The notes under the pieces: model-generated
The model's database searches: none
What the model saw: the letters and a program-made list of their open reading frames with translations, nothing else
Told to the model about the DNA's origin: nothing
In this document: piece after piece, positions 60,109 to 64,000 of the stretch
Layout: each line of letters opens with the position of its first letter
How positions within the stretch are numbered: the stretch's first letter is position 1
NCBI GenBank assembly: GCA_933822405.4
Contig: CAKOGP040000002.1
Span: forward strand, 605,851 to 669,850
Source: Cylindrotheca closterium
Lineage: Eukaryota; Bacillariophyta; Bacillariophyceae; Bacillariales; Bacillariaceae
Length of the DNA stretch: 64,000 bases
Direction: 5' to 3'
Translations under genes and position numbers: made by a program

Positions 60109-61617
60109 TCAAACAAGGCGTTTTGTTCTCACATCGTAGGAGCTAGTCCTGTAGATGCTGAGAGGATCATTCAAAAGAGCCATCTCATTGTCATTCGAGT
60201 CATCTGTTGTGTATTTCAGTTGATGCTCTTCTGCAACCTTTTCCCAGTTAATACAGGCAAATGTCACCAGTAAACTTAGGTCCATTCCTGCGTACGGAAG
60301 GTTGATGCATGTCCATGCAGCTTCCAAGCCCCCCTCACGGATTATTGTGAAATAGTACAAATTTGGCAAACCAAAGACCCAAAGCCAAACCAAGTTGATC
60401 GATGCTAACGTCCATTGCATTCCAAGCCCGGTGGCTATTCCACAAAGTGCTCCAAACAGCGAACACAGCTGACTGAAGGTGCACATCTTCCACCACATTT
60501 TTTCGGCAGTCACCAAAACCTCGGGGTCATTTGTGAACAATTGGATGATTGGCCTAGCGTGCCGGTAGACGATAGTGTTTATCACAGCACCGGCTAATAC
60601 GATCAGGACTGTTGCGCTCAAAATCAATTTCTTTGTCATCTTGACACTGTGAGTCATGGTGATGCCCATTCGAATGGATAAGGCAGTTCCTGCACTCAGT
60701 GGCGGCAACCACAATAGCATCAGTACTTGGCTTGGGATTGTGTGGACGGACAAAGGTATAGTACCTAATAATCCAATCACTAGTGCAGCACACTCCCAGA
60801 AGACCCACTCGCACTGGGCGAGTATGCCACCGATTCCTAATCCCGCAAAATCCATCATAGGTTTGTGTGCAAGGATGGCTTGGCGCCAAGATGACATTCC
60901 AGGCCACGTGCGGTGATCATGTGGCTGTTTCACAGCAATGTACGCCAACAACGAAATCGCTTGAATGGCCTGAAAGTTGACATATGCCCAAGCGGATCCC
61001 AGAAAGCCATACCGTTCCGATAGAAACTCCAAGCCGAGTGGCAGAATAATTCCATAGCTTGCCAATGACACAACAATCATTGGTCTCATAATGTTCTGAG
61101 CGGACAGAAACTTCCAAATGACGTTGTAGACCACACAAAATGGAAAAGACCATACAAATATGCGATACCAGGCCACAGCAAGTTCCACAGCATCCCTGTC
61201 TTGCCCCAAAGCCAGCAACACATTATCGAGATAGTTGACCAAGAAAATGTTGATTGGAAGTAAAATGGCAGTGGCACAAGCCAAACCACGAATGGCAATC
61301 AGTCCGACTTCTTTGAAATTTCCATTTCCAAAAGCCTGTGGTCCCAAGGTATCGGATGCACTGAATAGTCCAGCTAGTAGACTAAAGGTGCACAGATTCC
61401 CCGTCAAGTTGGCCAACGCAAAACCACTCAGATAAACAGTGTCGAATTTGCGTCCTATGAAACTGGCACACAACATGGGACTGGCAATCATTCCCAAGTT
61501 CACTAGTATCGTTGGTATTGCTAGTTCTATAAATGTCCATAGCTCTGCTAAGACGGACGATCTTGGTGCTAGAAATTCTTCCTCAGATTGAAACATGTTG
61601 ATATGGCGAAATGACAT
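60109..61617 (-). CDS. MATE family multidrug/toxin extrusion transporter, copy 1
   Basis: A 502-residue protein with about 12 hydrophobic segments. After a short cytosolic start (the Met at residue 8, MFQSEEEF, is conserved in copy 2), the fold begins with LAIPTILVNLGMIASPMLCA and SGFALANLTGNLCTFSLLAG, then ASDTLGPQAFGNGNFKEVGL, which matches the eukaryotic MATE GALDTLCGQAxGA signature, and the second-half WVFWECAALVIGLLG. MATE proteins export organic cations or other compounds by proton or sodium exchange; substrate unknown. The C-terminal tail (SSYDVRTKRLV) is shorter than the coding-like tail left near copy 2. Confidence 0.9.
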   Translation of the reverse strand: MSFRHINMFQSEEEFLAPRSSVLAELWTFIELAIPTILVNLGMIASPMLCASFIGRKFDTVYLSGFALANLTGNLCTFSLLAGLFSASDTLGPQAFGNGNFKEVGLIAIRGLACATAILLPINIFLVNYLDNVLLALGQDRDAVELAVAWYRIFVWSFPFCVVYNVIWKFLSAQNIMRPMIVVSLASYGIILPLGLEFLSERYGFLGSAWAYVNFQAIQAISLLAYIAVKQPHDHRTWPGMSSWRQAILAHKPMMDFAGLGIGGILAQCEWVFWECAALVIGLLGTIPLSVHTIPSQVLMLLWLPPLSAGTALSIRMGITMTHSVKMTKKLILSATVLIVLAGAVINTIVYRHARPIIQLFTNDPEVLVTAEKMWWKMCTFSQLCSLFGALCGIATGLGMQWTLASINLVWLWVFGLPNLYYFTIIREGGLEAAWTCINLPYAGMDLSLLVTFACINWEKVAEEHQLKYTTDDSNDNEMALLNDPLSIYRTSSYDVRTKRLV

Positions 61618-62057
61618 TTTATGAATACGATACCGTTGATGAGGGATTTTTGAATTTGTCTGATCAGCCGATCTCCGCGTCTCCTTCCTCCTTCAAACTG
61701 TTCGATCAATCGGATTAACTCGATTGCCCTGATTTCAATTTCAGCTCTTGAAGTAGGAAGCCTGTGGGAGCGCCATTGTCTTTGAGTTCCTTGCAGTCAT
61801 TCTCAAGGCAGAAAATCGTGTCACCCTGTTGGAAAGGGCGTGAGATGATTGGTTTGAGGTTTACACAGATGCAGACAATTCAACTAAATGAACCACCAGG
61901 CAGCAGATGTGAGTTCGGAAAGTTTCGCGAAGCATGACACATAGTAAAAAGTACAAACCGAGTCATCGGTAGCAAAGTCTGTCAATATCGCACAGCGCTG
62001 GTATCAAGCTGTTCCAAACGCGAGGGTCGGTATAAAGGACAGAATGAATGAATCTGC
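61618..62057. other. Spacer between MATE copies with a coding-like relic
   Basis: Apart from the relic at 61715-62045 listed separately, the left end is the leader of MATE copy 1. A stretch near 61700-61740 resembles 63765-63805 upstream of copy 2, so the duplication included some 5' flank. Confidence 0.45.
61715..62045 (-). pseudogene. Coding-like relic, possibly the C-terminus of a methyltransferase-like gene
   Basis: On the reverse strand, VLYTDPRVWNSLIPALCDI (about 62040-61985) is followed, after a one-base shift, by LTDFATDDS. A GTTTGT..CAACAG intron (61826-61958) then leads in frame to GDTIFCLENDCKELKDNG and FLLQELKLKSGQSS with a stop at 61715. The order (a D-x-x-Y-x-x-x-x-W-x-x-L-I strand-helix, then a strand with an acidic pair) recalls the tail of METTL21-type methyltransferases, but this is weak. 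No start or catalytic part is present here. Confidence 0.35.
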
Positions 62058-62190
62058 TTAAGAATCCAAACTTCCGAATATGGTCTTGTCCTCTTCGGAT
62101 GGATTATCAACTTCTGACCAGTCCTCCGGAATGGCCTTTTCGATTTCTCCAAGAATTGTCAAGCCGATTCCCGTCTTCTTATCTGTTGTC
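62058..62190 (-). pseudogene. Out-of-frame C-terminal tail of MATE copy 2
   Basis: Directly after the MATE copy 2 stop, another frame reads coding-like sequence (TTDKKTGIGLTILGEIEKAI, then EDWSEVDNPSEEDKTIFGSL) to a TAA at 62058. Near 62217, copy 1 has AGC ATC TAC AGG ACT while copy 2 has AGC AA- TAT AGA ACT, one base short. The shift explains why copy 2 now ends early. Confidence 0.55.
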
Positions 62191-63658
62191 ATTCCAGATG
62201 CTGGGTTAGTTCTATATTGCTGAGAGGATCAGCCAATAGAGTCACATTTTCATTCAAATCATCTGTTGTGTTTTTAAGTTGTTGCTCGTCTGCAACCTTT
62301 TCCCAGTTCACACAGGCAAATGTCACTAGTAAACTTAGGTCCATTCCTGCGTACGGAAGGTTGATGCATGTCCATGCAGCTTCCAAGCCCCCTTCACGAA
62401 CAATTGTGAAATAGTACAATGTCGGCAAACCAACGACCCAAAGCCAAACCAAGTTGATCGATGCTAACGTCCATTGCATTCCAAGCCCGGTGGCTATTCC
62501 ACAAAGTGCTCCAAACAGTGAACACAGTTGACTGAAGGTGCACATCTTCCACCACATTTTCTCAGCAGTCGCCAAAACCTCAACGTCATTCGTAAACGAT
62601 TGAATAATCGGCTTTGCTTGCAGGTAGACGAAAATATTTACCACAGCCCCGGCTAATACGATCAGGACTGTTGCGCTAACAATAAGTTTCTTTGTCATCC
62701 TGACACTGTGAGTCATAGTGATTCCCATTCGAATGGATAAGGCAGTTCCTGCACTCAGTGGCGGCAACCACAAGAACATCAGTACTTGGCTTGGGATCGT
62801 ATGGGCGGACAAAGGAATAGTACCCAATAGTCCAATGACCAGTGAAGCACACTCCCAGAAGACCCACTCACACTGTGCAAGCATGCCACCAATTCCTAGC
62901 TTCATAAATTCCCACATTGGTTTATGCGCAAGGATGGCTTGGCGCCAAGTTGACATTCCAGGCCACGTGCGGTGATCATGTGGCTGTTTCACAGCAATGT
63001 ACGCCAACAACGAAATCGCTTGAATGGCCTGAAAGTTGACATATGCCCAAGCGGATCCCAGAAAACCATACCGTTCCGATAGAAACTCCAAGCCGAGTGG
63101 CAGAATAATTCCAAAGCTTACCAATGACACAACAATCATTGGTCTCATAATGTTCTGAGCGGACAGAAACTTCCAAATGACGTTGTAGACCACACAAAAT
63201 GGAAAAGACCATACAAATATGCGATACCAGGCCACAGCAAGTTCCACAGCATCCCTGTCTTGCCCCAAAGCCAGCAACACATTATCGAGATAGTTGACCA
63301 AGAAAATGTTGATTGGAAGTAAAATGGCAGTGGCACAAGCCAAACCACGAATGGCAATCAGTCCGACTTCTTTGAAATTTCCATTTCCAAAAGCCTGTGG
63401 TCCCAAGGTATCGGATGCACTGAATAGTCCAGCTAGTAGACTAAAGGTGCACAGATTCCCCGTCAAGTTGGCCAACGCAAAACCACTCAGATAAACAGTG
63501 TCGAATTTGCGTCCTATGAAACTGGCACACAACATGGGACTCGCAATCATTCCCAAGTTCACTAGTATCGTTGGTATTGCTAGTTCTATAAATGTCCATA
63601 GCTCTGCTAAGACGGACGATCTTTGTGCTAGGAATTCCTCTTCAGCAGATTGAAACAT
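62189..63658 (-). CDS. MATE family transporter, copy 2 (C-terminus probably truncated)
   Basis: 489 residues from the ATG at 63658 (MFQSAEEEFLAQRSSVL); the frame is open further only from TTG. Residues up to about 235 are almost identical to copy 1, and the DNA there differs at only about four positions in 660 bp. The second half differs more (KPMWEFMKLGIGGMLAQCEW, AVVNIFVYLQAKPIIQSFTN). All transmembrane segments are retained. The last residues (NIELTQHLE) result from an apparent one-base deletion; function is probably kept because the lost part is a cytosolic tail. Same direction as copy 1. Confidence 0.88.
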   Translation of the reverse strand: MFQSAEEEFLAQRSSVLAELWTFIELAIPTILVNLGMIASPMLCASFIGRKFDTVYLSGFALANLTGNLCTFSLLAGLFSASDTLGPQAFGNGNFKEVGLIAIRGLACATAILLPINIFLVNYLDNVLLALGQDRDAVELAVAWYRIFVWSFPFCVVYNVIWKFLSAQNIMRPMIVVSLVSFGIILPLGLEFLSERYGFLGSAWAYVNFQAIQAISLLAYIAVKQPHDHRTWPGMSTWRQAILAHKPMWEFMKLGIGGMLAQCEWVFWECASLVIGLLGTIPLSAHTIPSQVLMFLWLPPLSAGTALSIRMGITMTHSVRMTKKLIVSATVLIVLAGAVVNIFVYLQAKPIIQSFTNDVEVLATAEKMWWKMCTFSQLCSLFGALCGIATGLGMQWTLASINLVWLWVVGLPTLYYFTIVREGGLEAAWTCINLPYAGMDLSLLVTFACVNWEKVADEQQLKNTTDDLNENVTLLADPLSNIELTQHLE

Positions 63659-64000
63659 GTTGATGTGCGGCGAAACCTGAATTTTTGGGGGTGACAAGAT
63701 TTTGTCGATATCTCAGATTTCGTTCGTTTCGCGTATACCGGATAGCGTACGTACCGGCAAGTCGTTTGACCCATCGGACTAACTCAAATGGCCATTTCAG
63801 AACATCTCGGTCGTTAATCTCGTAATACTCACACAGCGGGAAGTACAAGTGAAGTAGTGCTATTTCTTGGTGCAATACTTTTTCACCAGAGAAAGATGGG
63901 CGGAACGAAATGACGAGTCATAGAAACATAACTTCAAGGTTCAAGACCTTGCTTAGCGCTTGTTTGATCAAACTTTCTTAGTGGCAGAGACAACGTAGAC
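63659..64000. other. 5' flank of MATE copy 2, window edge
   Basis: 342 bp. On the reverse strand an open stretch (63690-63870) reads HLYFPLCEYYEINDRDVLKW, which looks weakly coding; it could be the end of a neighbouring gene or an upstream exon, but there is not enough sequence to decide. A small hairpin (CAAGGTTCAAGACCTTG) lies near 63933-63949. Confidence 0.35.

Overview
The window looks like nuclear DNA of a diatom, most likely a raphid pennate close to Seminavis, though the species cannot be fixed from sequence alone. Three things support this. Most protein genes are intron-poor, with short GT-AG introns of mostly 75-180 bp. Several predicted plastid proteins start with a signal peptide ending in an ASAF-like motif (PsbQ, hydroxymethylbilane synthase, a CRAL-TRIO protein, methionine aminopeptidase, a trigger-factor-like protein). 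The gene set mixes photosynthetic genes with core eukaryotic ones (HAT1, Rab18, AP-4 mu, DPM1, JMJD7, RWDD1).

Layout. 1-12 kb: partial dihydroorotase, HAT1, a small ankyrin protein, a histidine phosphatase, a membrane protein, a PDE12-like 2'-5' phosphodiesterase, ribosomal protein bL27, a secreted metallophosphatase and PsbQ. 12-19 kb: a sialate O-acetylesterase-like gene followed by three tandem copies of an unrecognised acidic, phosphosite-rich family, with a decayed fragment of the esterase between copies 2 and 3. 19-34 kb: CRAL-TRIO, F-box/SPRY, mucin-like membrane protein, Rab18-like GTPase, HMBS and RlmH-like genes diverging from one 455-bp spacer, a SURNod19-like secreted protein and RWDD1.

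34-53 kb: RING/ankyrin protein, a decayed gene, organellar methionine aminopeptidase, DUF6787-like protein, a trigger-factor N-domain protein, AP-4 mu, a long DDT/WHIM chromatin protein, a disrupted ubiquitin-like/SIM gene, an ankyrin protein, JMJD7 and an aspartic protease. 53-64 kb: a 1.3-kb element with ~116-bp terminal inverted repeats, a tandem pair of PF13350-type phosphatases (one with an altered catalytic loop), DPM1, an OCRE/G-patch splicing protein, and a tandem MATE transporter pair with a gene-conversion tract and an apparent C-terminal frameshift.

Most neighbours are unrelated housekeeping genes, as expected in a eukaryote. Real functional or historical links are the tandem families, the HMBS/RlmH and PsbQ/esterase divergent pairs, and JMJD7 plus RWDD1, which both connect to DRG GTPases in animals. 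The most novel material is the 14-19 kb tandem family, the TIR element, the disrupted UBL/SIM gene and the phosphatase pair. No tRNA, rRNA or CRISPR array was found. All alignments were made by eye.
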